A stretch of DNA of 64,000 nt from VBOC01 sp964512655 (GTDB lineage: Bacteria > Bacteroidota > Ignavibacteria > UBA10030 > SZUA-254), in assembly GCA_964512655.1 (NCBI GenBank), contig CAZEJT010000001.1, positions 248,001 to 312,000 of the forward strand, in the 5' to 3' direction. Below, one piece after another: positions 55,781-64,000 of the stretch. The notes under the pieces were generated by a model that was given only the letters and a program-made list of their open reading frames with translations, did not search any database and was not told the DNA's origin. A program made the translations under genes and the position numbers. Numbering within the stretch: the first letter of the stretch is position 1; the number at the start of each line of letters is the position of its first letter.

Positions 55781-58180
55781 ATGAGAAGAGTTTTTACAGC
55801 AGTTCTGCTCTGCACCGTTTTCTTCCGGCTTCCCCTCCTTTCAGACTGGCCCTGCCGGTCTGACTCCTGCGTGTGCATTTCGTCGGACGCGGGGAATCAA
55901 TGGAATGTCCACCTCGTGAGCGACGGCCACTCCGGCGCGATCATGGTCTGGCAGGACCGGCGCAGTGGCACGGCAGATAAGCTCTACATACAGCGCACAT
56001 ATTCCACCGGAAAGTCCGCATGGCAGGCAGGGGGGATTCAACTCTGCGCGACTCCGGGGATTCAATATTATCCCGATATCATTGCCGATGCTCAGGGCGG
56101 TGCGTTCATTGTCTGGCAGGACAACCGCTCCGGGCTCGATTACGACATTTACGCACAGCGAATCGGTCCGGACGGGGCGACGCTCTGGAGTGCAACCGGA
56201 GTGCCCGTCTGCAATGCCCCGGGCCACCAGTACAACGCACAGATCTCTCCCGACGGACAGGGGGGAGTCATTATCGCCTGGCAGGATAAGCGGAACGGAG
56301 ATTTCGACATTTACGCCCAGCGGCTGACGGGGGGCGGCCAGGCAGTCTGGTCTGTCAACGGAGTCATCGTGTGCAACCAGACGGGAGACCAGATCGAACC
56401 CCGTCTTGTCACGGACGGGCTGGCAGGCGCGATTTTGGCGTGGACAGACTATCGGGCCGGCACGGGTTTTTCCGACATTTACTCCCAGCGCCTCGGAGCC
56501 GATGGCGTCCGCCAATGGGCGGTCGATGGACTGCCACTCTGCCTTGCGACGAATACTCAGTGGAATGTGGATCTTGCTTCCGATGGGGCGGGAGGAGCGA
56601 TCGCAGTTTGGCAGGACCGCCGCTCCGGGCTGTATGACAATATCTTCGCGCAACGGGTCGACGGCACGAGTCACACGCAGTGGTTGGCAGACGGCATTCA
56701 GCTTGCCCCGGTGTCCGGATTGCAGTACTATCCCAAAGTCGCGTCCGACGGCTCTGGCGGCGCAGTCGCGGTCTGGCAAGACAACCGGCGCGGTTCCGAC
56801 TACGACATCTACGCCCAGCGCGTCGATGCTACCGGACTGATCCTGTGGGCCTCGAAGGGTCAGGCTGTGTGCACAGCGAAAGGCCATCAGTATAATCCCC
56901 AGCTGATCGTACAAACCCACGAGACCATCATTGCCTGGCAGGACAAGCGTTCGGGCGACTTCGATGTGTATTCGCAGTGCATGGCACCGGACGGCTCGCC
57001 GCGATGGACTCTTGACGGCGTCGCTGTGGCGACGGCCCCCCGGGATCAGTTCCTGCCCCAGCTCTGCAGCGACAGCGTCCAGGGAGCGGTCCTTGCGTGG
57101 CCTGATTACCAGCGGGGCGACGGTTCGACCGATTTGTTCACCCACCGGATCGGCGCAAACGGGCGGCTCGCCGGCGGTTGCTTCCGGACGATTACCCAGA
57201 CAGGGTACGGGGTCAAATCGGCAAAGTTCAGAAACAAATTCACCGGCTTCATCGGATCGAAACCGAACGAAGGCAACGTCCGCGATTCGATCTTCGGAAG
57301 GGGCATGTTCGCCAACGGCATGCTCAACGGCGTCGAGCGCCTCGACAGCGCGCGCCGGTACGGGTGGCAGCGCTTCACAAGCGTTTTCTATCTAAAGCAC
57401 GCGCTTCCGCAGAACGGGACGCCGCGGCCGTTCGACCGCCTCTTCGAACGGTTCTTCGTCGGACTGATGAGAAACCCCTCGAGCCGCCGGTATAACAACG
57501 CCCTCGCGGGAGAACTGATCGCGCTGAAATTAAACATTGCGGCAAGCGATCTGGGGATCACGCAGACCGAATTCGGCGAAGTCGTTTTCGTGGACTCCTC
57601 CGATCCCGGGAATCCCCTGAATCACAAGTCCCTCAGGGAGATCACGGCGACGGTGGACACCCTGTTGACCGAATGGCGTTTGCATCCGCGGACGAATTAC
57701 GACAAGCTGAACGCCTCTCTCATCCTCATCAATAACGGATTCGCGGGGTTGATCGACACGCTCTCCACGAGCCCGATTCGACTCAAGCCGACTGCCGCGC
57801 TGATGTCCATACCCTACCTGATCCCGGGCGCCCCCCGCTCCCAATCGGTGCCGATTCCGTTCCTGACGCCTCTCCATGCGCTGGAGGAGCCGACCGATTT
57901 TGAGCTTCTGCAGAACTATCCGAATCCCTTTAACCCGATGACGACGATCGAGTTTCACCTTCTGAAGCCGTCGGTCGTGACGTTACGGGTGTACAATACG
58001 CTCGGGCAGCTCGTTGCGACGCTCCTGCATCAGACGCCGATGGATGAAGGGCAGCAGCTTGTGGATTTCGATGCGTCCGGGCTGGCGTCGGGGGTCTATT
58101 TTTACCAGCTCCTCGCCGACCGGGTGTCGGGCAACGGCACCGAGTTCTCCAAAGTCAGGAAAATGGTTCTGATCAAGTAA
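55781..58180 (+). CDS. Secreted WQD-repeat protein with T9SS domain
   Basis: A 799-residue protein with a signal peptide. About 35-460 are eight repeats of some 53 residues of the type QYxPxxxxDGxGGAIxxWQDxRxGxxxDIYxQR...W, probably an eight-bladed propeller. Repeats 1-4 match 5-8 one by one: QWNV in 1 and 5, QYYP in 2 and 6, GHQYN with WQDKR in 3 and 7, and W(T/P)DY in 4 and 8. So a four-repeat block has been duplicated. About 466-700 are the unnamed module (CFRTITQTGYG, NEGNVRDSIFGRG, LIALKLNIAASDLGITQTEFG). The T9SS domain is at 705-799 (LQNYPNPFNPMTTIEF, VRKMVLIK). It lies 20 bp after the preceding gene and 24 bp before the next, so it is part of an operon. Confidence 0.89.
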   Translation: MRRVFTAVLLCTVFFRLPLLSDWPCRSDSCVCISSDAGNQWNVHLVSDGHSGAIMVWQDRRSGTADKLYIQRTYSTGKSAWQAGGIQLCATPGIQYYPDIIADAQGGAFIVWQDNRSGLDYDIYAQRIGPDGATLWSATGVPVCNAPGHQYNAQISPDGQGGVIIAWQDKRNGDFDIYAQRLTGGGQAVWSVNGVIVCNQTGDQIEPRLVTDGLAGAILAWTDYRAGTGFSDIYSQRLGADGVRQWAVDGLPLCLATNTQWNVDLASDGAGGAIAVWQDRRSGLYDNIFAQRVDGTSHTQWLADGIQLAPVSGLQYYPKVASDGSGGAVAVWQDNRRGSDYDIYAQRVDATGLILWASKGQAVCTAKGHQYNPQLIVQTHETIIAWQDKRSGDFDVYSQCMAPDGSPRWTLDGVAVATAPRDQFLPQLCSDSVQGAVLAWPDYQRGDGSTDLFTHRIGANGRLAGGCFRTITQTGYGVKSAKFRNKFTGFIGSKPNEGNVRDSIFGRGMFANGMLNGVERLDSARRYGWQRFTSVFYLKHALPQNGTPRPFDRLFERFFVGLMRNPSSRRYNNALAGELIALKLNIAASDLGITQTEFGEVVFVDSSDPGNPLNHKSLREITATVDTLLTEWRLHPRTNYDKLNASLILINNGFAGLIDTLSTSPIRLKPTAALMSIPYLIPGAPRSQSVPIPFLTPLHALEEPTDFELLQNYPNPFNPMTTIEFHLLKPSVVTLRVYNTLGQLVATLLHQTPMDEGQQLVDFDASGLASGVYFYQLLADRVSGNGTEFSKVRKMVLIK

Positions 58181-58204
58181 AGCGTCCAGACCATCAGTCC
58201 GCCT

Positions 58205-60571
58205 ATGCCACATCGACTCTCCGTTCCAGCAAGGGGATTCGTTCTCCTTATTTCCCTCCTTACGATCCATTCAATCTCCCGTTCCCAGCTTGTTCCTCAG
58301 TGGGTCGCCAGGTTCAACGGCGGGATCCCGAGCGGGACGAACGGCGCGACTGCAATGGCTGTGGACGACTCGGGAAATGTCTACGTGACCGGCTGGGCAA
58401 CGCGGCCCGCGAGCGGTGTCGATTATGCCACGCTCAAGTACTCGCCGGATGGAGAGCTGCTATGGTCGGCTTTTTACGACGGCGGAGGCGGTGCGAAGGA
58501 GGACAAGGCGACTGCGATCGCAGTCGATACAGGCCACAACGTGTACGTCACGGGGTATTCGGATGGGGGTCAGGCGAGCGGATTCGACTTCGCGACGATC
58601 AAGTACGATCGTAACGGGCACACCCTTTGGGCATCACCTCTCCGGTACGACGGGCCCGGCCACGGGGAGGACAAGGCGGTGGCGATCGCCGTCAACGATT
58701 CTCAAAACGTGTATGTGAGCGGATGGAGTCTGGGGGCGGGGACAGGACTCGATTACGCCACGATCAAATACGACATTTCGGGGAATCTTCGATGGCTGAA
58801 GAGGTACAACGGCCCGGGGAACGGCACCGACAGCGTTGCGGCGATGGCTCTGAGGGGGACGACCGATCTCTTCGTCGTTGGAATGACCCGGGACACGACC
58901 TTCGACTACACGACGATCAAGTACAGCGCGGCAACGGGAGATTCGATCTGGGCGTCGACCTACAAGGGCCCGGGTAACGACTACGCTCATGCCGTCGTGC
59001 TGCACGGCTCGGCGGACATCTTCGTGACCGGAAGCAGCGAAGGAGTCGGGACCGGGCGCGACTACCTCACCGTCGGGTACAACCAGTCGGACGGCGGCCA
59101 GCAGTGGGTCTCGCGCTACGACGGACCGGCCAGCGGCAATGACGACGCCTATGCAATTTCCATATCGAGCAGCACGAGAGTCTACGTCAGCGGCCGCAGC
59201 CTCAATCCGGGGAGCTTCAACGATTTCGTCACGGTCCGCTATGCCCAGTCCGACGGCTCGGTGGCCTGGGTGTCGAGCTACGACGGCCCGGGCAACGGCG
59301 ACGACGGCGCCGTTGCGATGACGGGAGGAGGAAGCCCCTACGTTGTTGGGGCAAGCACCGGCTCGGGCACGGGCTCCGACTTCGCCATTGTCCAGTACAA
59401 CGGGGGAAACGGCAACCAGAATCTCGATCTGCGGTACAACGGACCAGGGAATCGCGCCGATGTTCCGGCGGCCGTAACGACATTCGTGAACGCCGTCTAC
59501 GCCACCGGAACCAGCGAGAACCTTAAGAAGGGCTCCGACCTTGTCACGATCCGGTACGCCGATCGCACCCACATGAAATACCGGACGTTCACTCAGGCCG
59601 ACCTGACGGGGAAGGGTGTTTCTCTCAAGCCCGCCGGTTCGGTTCCCAATCCGGCCAACGTCAGGGACTCCGCATTTGCGCGCGCGTTTCCGAAAATCAA
59701 GAACGGATTTGCGGGGGCTCCCGGCGGTCTCGTGCTCGGGAACGCCAGACCCGACAGCGCGAAGAGTTACGGTTGGGTACGGATAACCAAGGGGAGCGCC
59801 ATCGCAAACTTCGTCCCCCACACGCATACGCCGAGGGGGTTCGACTTTTTCGACCTGAAACCCTTCGTGGGAGAAAAAAAGAACCCGAAGCTCGCGAAGT
59901 ATGACAACAAGATCGCGGGCGAGCTCATCGCTCTGAGGATAAGCATCGGCGCCAGCGATGCCGGGATCACACCCCCCACGCTTGGAGATATGACCTACCA
60001 GCTCGACGATACCGTGGTCGGAGTCCCACTGAAGGGAAAGTCGCTGCGCGAGATCGCCACATTTACCGACAACCTTCTCACCTATTGGAGGTCGTACCCT
60101 CCGGTCAACTGGGCCCTCCTTGATACTGTACTGACGCGTCTCGACACGATGTTCCGCGGGCCCCTGAAGATCGTGAGCACACGTCCGCTTGTCGTTACCG
60201 GAGTGAAATCGGTCGACAGCGTCTCATTTGTTCAGCCGGGCGCTTTCCCTCTCCAGAACCCGCTCGCATTCGCGCCCGGGTCCGTCGTGGAGCTTCCCGA
60301 GGAATACACCCTCTACCAGAATTACCCGAATCCCTTCAATCCTGTGACAACCATCGAGTTCAACCTCCCGCAGGCCGGGGTCGCGACCCTCAAGGTCTAT
60401 GATCTGCTCGGGAGGGAGGTGTCGACTCTGCTCGATGAGCAATCTCTTGACGCCGGAAACCAGGAAGTGGAGTTCGACGCGAGCGCCTTTGCCACAGGGG
60501 TCTACTTTTACCGCCTTACCATCGACCAGGGGCGGTTCCAGAGCGTGAAAAAAATGGTCTTGATACGCTGA
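58205..60571 (+). CDS. Secreted SBBP-like propeller protein with T9SS domain
   Basis: A 788-residue protein with a signal peptide (to SRSQ). About 30-450 are eight repeats of some 53 residues resembling SBBP beta-propeller repeats (NVYVTGYSDGG, SGFDFATIKYD, RYDGPGHGEDKAVAIAV). About 458-690 are the unnamed module (KYRTFTQADLTGKG, NPANVRDSAFARAF, LIALRISIGASDAGITPPTLG, GDMTYQLDD), closest to the copy in the preceding protein, with which it shares the NVRDSxFxR and SYGWVR segments. The T9SS domain is at about 698-788. Probably the last gene of the operon that begins near 43992. Confidence 0.89.
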   Translation: MPHRLSVPARGFVLLISLLTIHSISRSQLVPQWVARFNGGIPSGTNGATAMAVDDSGNVYVTGWATRPASGVDYATLKYSPDGELLWSAFYDGGGGAKEDKATAIAVDTGHNVYVTGYSDGGQASGFDFATIKYDRNGHTLWASPLRYDGPGHGEDKAVAIAVNDSQNVYVSGWSLGAGTGLDYATIKYDISGNLRWLKRYNGPGNGTDSVAAMALRGTTDLFVVGMTRDTTFDYTTIKYSAATGDSIWASTYKGPGNDYAHAVVLHGSADIFVTGSSEGVGTGRDYLTVGYNQSDGGQQWVSRYDGPASGNDDAYAISISSSTRVYVSGRSLNPGSFNDFVTVRYAQSDGSVAWVSSYDGPGNGDDGAVAMTGGGSPYVVGASTGSGTGSDFAIVQYNGGNGNQNLDLRYNGPGNRADVPAAVTTFVNAVYATGTSENLKKGSDLVTIRYADRTHMKYRTFTQADLTGKGVSLKPAGSVPNPANVRDSAFARAFPKIKNGFAGAPGGLVLGNARPDSAKSYGWVRITKGSAIANFVPHTHTPRGFDFFDLKPFVGEKKNPKLAKYDNKIAGELIALRISIGASDAGITPPTLGDMTYQLDDTVVGVPLKGKSLREIATFTDNLLTYWRSYPPVNWALLDTVLTRLDTMFRGPLKIVSTRPLVVTGVKSVDSVSFVQPGAFPLQNPLAFAPGSVVELPEEYTLYQNYPNPFNPVTTIEFNLPQAGVATLKVYDLLGREVSTLLDEQSLDAGNQEVEFDASAFATGVYFYRLTIDQGRFQSVKKMVLIR

Positions 60572-60942
60572 TTCCGGGGGCGGAACAGTTGAAGTCGCCT
60601 CATTGTTACAATATTTAGAGTCTACCTTACAGCATTGTGTGGGTTCGGCGTCCACGCCGAAATCAAGTCGCCTCCCCTTGATTCGGCAAGCCGGGCTCAC
60701 ACTTTTTTTTGCTCCCTCCGAAGAATCTCCTTCATTCGTGTCGAAAATTTTTGGATAAACTTATTTTTTGCGAATCCTCTCTTATTATGTTTCCGTTAAA
60801 TCTTGGGTTTTCTCTCAAAAACACTTGATAATTCATTCTCAATTCATTACCTTCACCGAGGCGTTCGTATCCGCCTAACCCGTCGTCAATTCGCTAACTC
60901 CGACAAGTACCCGTCCACCTCCATACATACAAGGAGTGTCCC
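60572..60942 (+). other. Gene-free region with promoter and hairpin
   Basis: A gene-free stretch of 371 bases, AT-richer than its surroundings. It holds a short hairpin TTCGGCG/CGCCGAA at 60644-60661, a run of eight T at 60703-60710 and a candidate promoter at 60825-60853. The hairpin and T run are too far apart for a standard terminator, though they may still end the upstream operon. The last 70 bases are C/A-rich and G-poor before AAGGAG at 60931. Confidence 0.5.
60825..60853 (+). promoter_or_regulatory. Candidate promoter of the last cargo gene
   Basis: TTGATA, 17 bp, TACCTT, 90 bp before the start codon. Good -35 and spacing, weak -10. Confidence 0.4.
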
Positions 60943-63900
60943 ATGAAACGTTTGTCACTGATTCTCCTCTTCCTCGCGCTATTTACTCCTGCCAGAGGGG
61001 CAGACCAGAAAATGATCTCAAAGTACAACCGGCTGACGCATTCCTGGATGTCTTTTCCTTCAAAGACAATCCGGGAGATTCAATACGTTCGGCCTGAGTC
61101 CCTTGCCGTCGCGGAATTGCTCGGCGGCACCTATATCGGAGACCGATGGACGTGCCAGGCGTCTCCACTGATGAATGACACCGTCGTAGTCACGGGCCTA
61201 GTCATCACACCGAGCGCGGGACCTGCTCCGCACGGCGGGATTACCTTCACTCAGCACGGCTTTACAATGCTACTGCACGATACCGCGGCAAATTCGAATC
61301 GTTGGGGAGGAGCCCTGGTACGGGTCGGCGCTGACACCTCAGGGGCTCCCGATACAACCCAGGCCAAGCTTGACGGTTTCAATGCCCCGGCCCGTGGAGA
61401 CGTCATCCAGATGACAGTGCGGATAGAGGAATTCCCTATAGACGGGCATATCAACACGACGACGCAGTTGCGTCCCATCTCTGGAATCCCAATCGACATC
61501 CTGTCCAGCAATCACGCGATACCCGCCCCGACACTGCTGCCCGTCGACTCATTCTATGTCGGCGGCTATCCGGACGGAGCCGTGAACTTTCATAACGGCG
61601 AGGCGTATGAAGGAAGCCTTGTCCGGCTCGTCCATTTGACGGTGTTCGATTACGTGAATACCACCCGCGGCACCTGGTCGATGAAAGACGCGGCGGGCAA
61701 TTACATCGCCGATCTGGACGCTTCGCATTATTTCACCTTTGGGAACGAGTCCCCGACGATACCGGGAGACACGTCGTTCCACCTCCCGGTGCTTCAGGGC
61801 GTGATCGACACGATATCCGGCACCATGCTCAGCAATTCCGGGCAGGAGAACCCGAGGGGATACCGCATCTGCCCCCTCTATCCGGGAGACCTCAAGAAAG
61901 GGACCTCGCTCCCGACAGTTATCACTCACAGACGTTTTCCGGTTATCCCAAGCTCCGCAGATTCGGTAAAGGTCCACGCAGTCGTGAGGTTTACGCCGGG
62001 CGGAAATCCGATCGCGAGCGCCCATCTTTTCTTCAGCGTGGAGAACGGTCCGTGGACTGACAAACTGATGACGATGATTGCAGTAGATTCCACCTATGAG
62101 GGATTGATACTCGACATCGACGGCAACCCGCTCGCGGCAAACACTCACGTTCGATACTTCGTCAAAGGCATCGACGATCATGGCCTCTCGACAATCCTTG
62201 CCAATTCGAGCGGGAATTTCGCGACCGATTCCTCGAAAGGCTTTTTCTTCTATCAAGTTCTCGACCGTCCCATCACTGTTCGGGACATACAATTCACTCC
62301 ATATGTGAACGGGCGCTCGCCCTACATCGGAGGAGTGGCCACGATTGGCGGCATTGTGACGGCGTCGTCGACAGAGATCGGCGTCACCCCGTTGAATTCC
62401 GGCGGCACCTCTTCCTGGTACATTCAAAATGGCACACTTCCCTGGAGCGGAATCTGGGTAGTGAAAGACACCGTGAACCATCCTCCGCTCGATTCCCTGA
62501 AGCTGGGAGATAGCGTCACTGTCACGGGAACGATCCAGGAACAATTTGACGTGACCCGCATTCTCGACTCCGTCGTCCTGATCAACGCACACAACAAGCC
62601 CGTGCCGGCCCCGGTGACCATCACCACCGGAACATTCGGAAACCGCGGCAACGGAGACACGACGGCGGAGCGCTACGAAGGAATGCTTGTCAAGATGGTC
62701 AACGCGACCATCGACAACCTTTATCCCATCTTCTCAGATTCGACCGAATGGGGAATGAATGACGGGAGCGGCCAGGTGCTCATCAGGCGCGATGGCATTA
62801 ATAGTTACAGCAATCGCGAATCTGACACCTCCACGCTTGGAAGTTCGCGCATCCTCCATGCCAGCGAGAAAATCGATACACTGATCGGGGTGGGCTGGTT
62901 CAGCTTTAGCCGTTACAAGGTGGTACCAAGGACTAACCGCGACATCGTCGCAGGGGACTTATATCCTTATGATAACAACTGGAACATCGTTTCTGTTGCG
63001 AAGAAGCAAGTCCCCGCGTCGACGGCCTACAGGGTGGATTCACTCTTCCCGGGGAAGGCATCCCCTGCATTCGCCTACTCCGGATCGTATGTTCTTAGTC
63101 CCAATCTGACTATTCCCGCAGGTTACTGGCTGCGATTTTCCGGTGCGAGGAATATCGCCCGGCTCGGCCTGAAAGTGACGCTGGATACGGTTGCCATAGG
63201 ATCCGGATGGAATCTTATCGGTTCGATCAGCAGCGCGGTTTCCACATCGACCATCACAACAAATGGCGGCAACCACCTGGGGAATTTCTTCGGTTACTCG
63301 GGCGCGTACAGCACCGTATCGAGCCTGACGCCGGGGAGAGGGTACTGGGTAAAGGCGGACATCGCCGGCTATCTTGTCCAGTCATCCACGGGGAACATCC
63401 CCAAGGCGGAGCCTCCCGCGGCCGATTACAACTGGGTCAAGGTCGCCGATCGTGACGGTAACAGCCAGACGCTGTACTTCACCCAAGACCCCGAGGGAAA
63501 GATTACGTTAAGAGACTTCGACATGCCCCCGGCCGCGCCGGTGGAAGACTTTGACATGCGGTGGAGCACGGGCAGGATTCTCGAAACGTATCCGGCGGTC
63601 ATCAAAGAATCGAAAACCATCCCGATCACCCTCAAAGCTGGTACCGGACCGCTCACGGTGAGCTGGTATGTCTCCGGGAAGGATCAAAAGTCCTTCACGC
63701 TGACTGATGCCGAGAACGGGAAACAGATGAAGTCGCTGACGCTCAAGGGCGCCGGATCGAGCATCGGCTTGAAGGCCGGGACGGAGAAACTCCTCCTGCA
63801 TGTCGCATCCGGACCTGCCGTTCCAAGGGAATACTCTCTCGGTCAGAACTATCCGAATCCCTTCAACCCGTCTACGACATTTATCGTCGGGCTACCCGAA

Positions 63901-64000
63901 GCAGCCCACCTTGAAGTCGCGGTTTACAACGTGCTGGGACAGAAAATTGCGACTCTCGTGGATGAGGTGCGCGAGGCAGGGTACTACCCTGTGACGTGGA
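60943..64000 (+). CDS. Secreted OB-fold/WN-GYW T9SS cargo (partial at right edge)
   Basis: At least 1019 residues, open to the window edge. AAGGAG lies 7 bases before the ATG, and the signal peptide is MKRLSLILLFLALFTPARG. About 25-440 are unassigned beta-rich sequence. About 449-665 look like OB-fold modules of the type found with extracellular nucleases (YIGGVATIGGIVTASS, LGDSVTVTGTIQEQ, ERYEGMLVKMVNATI). About 679-815 are two WN/GYW units (NNWNIVSVAKKQ, GSGWNLIGSISSAVS, GRGYWVKAD). About 827-960 are the D..G...L.FG-type module (VKVADRDGNSQTLYFT). The T9SS sorting domain starts at about 963 (LGQNYPNPFNPSTTF) and is cut by the window end, missing roughly its last 50 residues. It is the domain cousin of the products at 38487 and 43992. 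Confidence 0.9.
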   Translation, partial: MKRLSLILLFLALFTPARGADQKMISKYNRLTHSWMSFPSKTIREIQYVRPESLAVAELLGGTYIGDRWTCQASPLMNDTVVVTGLVITPSAGPAPHGGITFTQHGFTMLLHDTAANSNRWGGALVRVGADTSGAPDTTQAKLDGFNAPARGDVIQMTVRIEEFPIDGHINTTTQLRPISGIPIDILSSNHAIPAPTLLPVDSFYVGGYPDGAVNFHNGEAYEGSLVRLVHLTVFDYVNTTRGTWSMKDAAGNYIADLDASHYFTFGNESPTIPGDTSFHLPVLQGVIDTISGTMLSNSGQENPRGYRICPLYPGDLKKGTSLPTVITHRRFPVIPSSADSVKVHAVVRFTPGGNPIASAHLFFSVENGPWTDKLMTMIAVDSTYEGLILDIDGNPLAANTHVRYFVKGIDDHGLSTILANSSGNFATDSSKGFFFYQVLDRPITVRDIQFTPYVNGRSPYIGGVATIGGIVTASSTEIGVTPLNSGGTSSWYIQNGTLPWSGIWVVKDTVNHPPLDSLKLGDSVTVTGTIQEQFDVTRILDSVVLINAHNKPVPAPVTITTGTFGNRGNGDTTAERYEGMLVKMVNATIDNLYPIFSDSTEWGMNDGSGQVLIRRDGINSYSNRESDTSTLGSSRILHASEKIDTLIGVGWFSFSRYKVVPRTNRDIVAGDLYPYDNNWNIVSVAKKQVPASTAYRVDSLFPGKASPAFAYSGSYVLSPNLTIPAGYWLRFSGARNIARLGLKVTLDTVAIGSGWNLIGSISSAVSTSTITTNGGNHLGNFFGYSGAYSTVSSLTPGRGYWVKADIAGYLVQSSTGNIPKAEPPAADYNWVKVADRDGNSQTLYFTQDPEGKITLRDFDMPPAAPVEDFDMRWSTGRILETYPAVIKESKTIPITLKAGTGPLTVSWYVSGKDQKSFTLTDAENGKQMKSLTLKGAGSSIGLKAGTEKLLLHVASGPAVPREYSLGQNYPNPFNPSTTFIVGLPEAAHLEVAVYNVLGQKIATLVDEVREAGYYPVTW

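Noticed and set aside
55841..57145. Minus-strand 434-residue open frame
   Set aside because: Its repeats only mirror the WQD repeats of the plus-strand gene; no start signal or independent motif.
60684..60710. Rho-independent terminator (CGGC/GCCG stem, then eight T)
   Set aside because: The stem is only 4 bp and 9 bases separate it from the T run; noted only as part of the gene-free region.

Overview
The window reads as a piece of a GC-rich genome from an uncultured bacterium of the Bacteroidota / Ignavibacteria side of the FCB group. The main reason is that 15 or 16 of its proteins end in a type IX secretion system (T9SS) type A sorting domain, nearly all with the NYPNPFNP(T/S)T signature that I associate with Ignavibacteria, Kryptonia and related candidate lineages. 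The exact taxon is an inference. Several genes have good Shine-Dalgarno sequences (AGGAGG, AAGGAG), and several promoters look like ordinary sigma70 promoters (TTGACA, 17 bp, TATATT) rather than the Bacteroides type.

Positions 1-7270 are a housekeeping segment. It holds the 5' two thirds of polA (minus strand), a tandem palindromic repeat, an EamA-type transporter, tRNA-Ser(UGA), a protein resembling GvpL/GvpF followed by a small unknown protein, a large membrane protein of GT-C/TMTC type with TPR repeats (minus strand), and tRNA-Asp(GUC).

From about 7.5 kb to the right end every gene is on the plus strand and almost all encode exported surface or extracellular proteins. Each typically has a signal peptide, a variable display region and a C-terminal T9SS sorting domain. 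The display regions include beta-helix plus SdrD-like repeats, Fn3-like arrays, BNR/Ycf48-like propellers, SBBP-like propellers, WQD-type repeats, lamin-tail and OB-fold modules, and a phospholipase-D fold with two HKD motifs. A PorV/PorQ-family outer-membrane protein is translationally coupled to one cargo gene (19522-23750). Between cargo and sorting domain, three recurrent modules with no name known to me are shuffled: a YRTFT...NIAAS...G(D/E)(L/M)xY module in six proteins, a D..G...L.FG...PP.PP module in eight, and a tandem WN(L/M)(V/I)S...GYW(V/L)K module in five.

Inside this array sits a different export cluster (29444-33754): a DUF4402-like pilin-type subunit, a PapD-like periplasmic chaperone and an usher-like outer-membrane protein. 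None of the three has a T9SS domain, so it looks like a divergent chaperone-usher system lying among T9SS cargo genes. I regard this cluster and the unnamed shared modules as the best candidates for undescribed biology here.

A 100-N gap at 43565-43664 is flanked by the same 55 bases on both sides, so it is almost certainly an unmerged contig overlap rather than missing sequence. The last gene (60943 onward) runs off the right edge and polA runs off the left edge.
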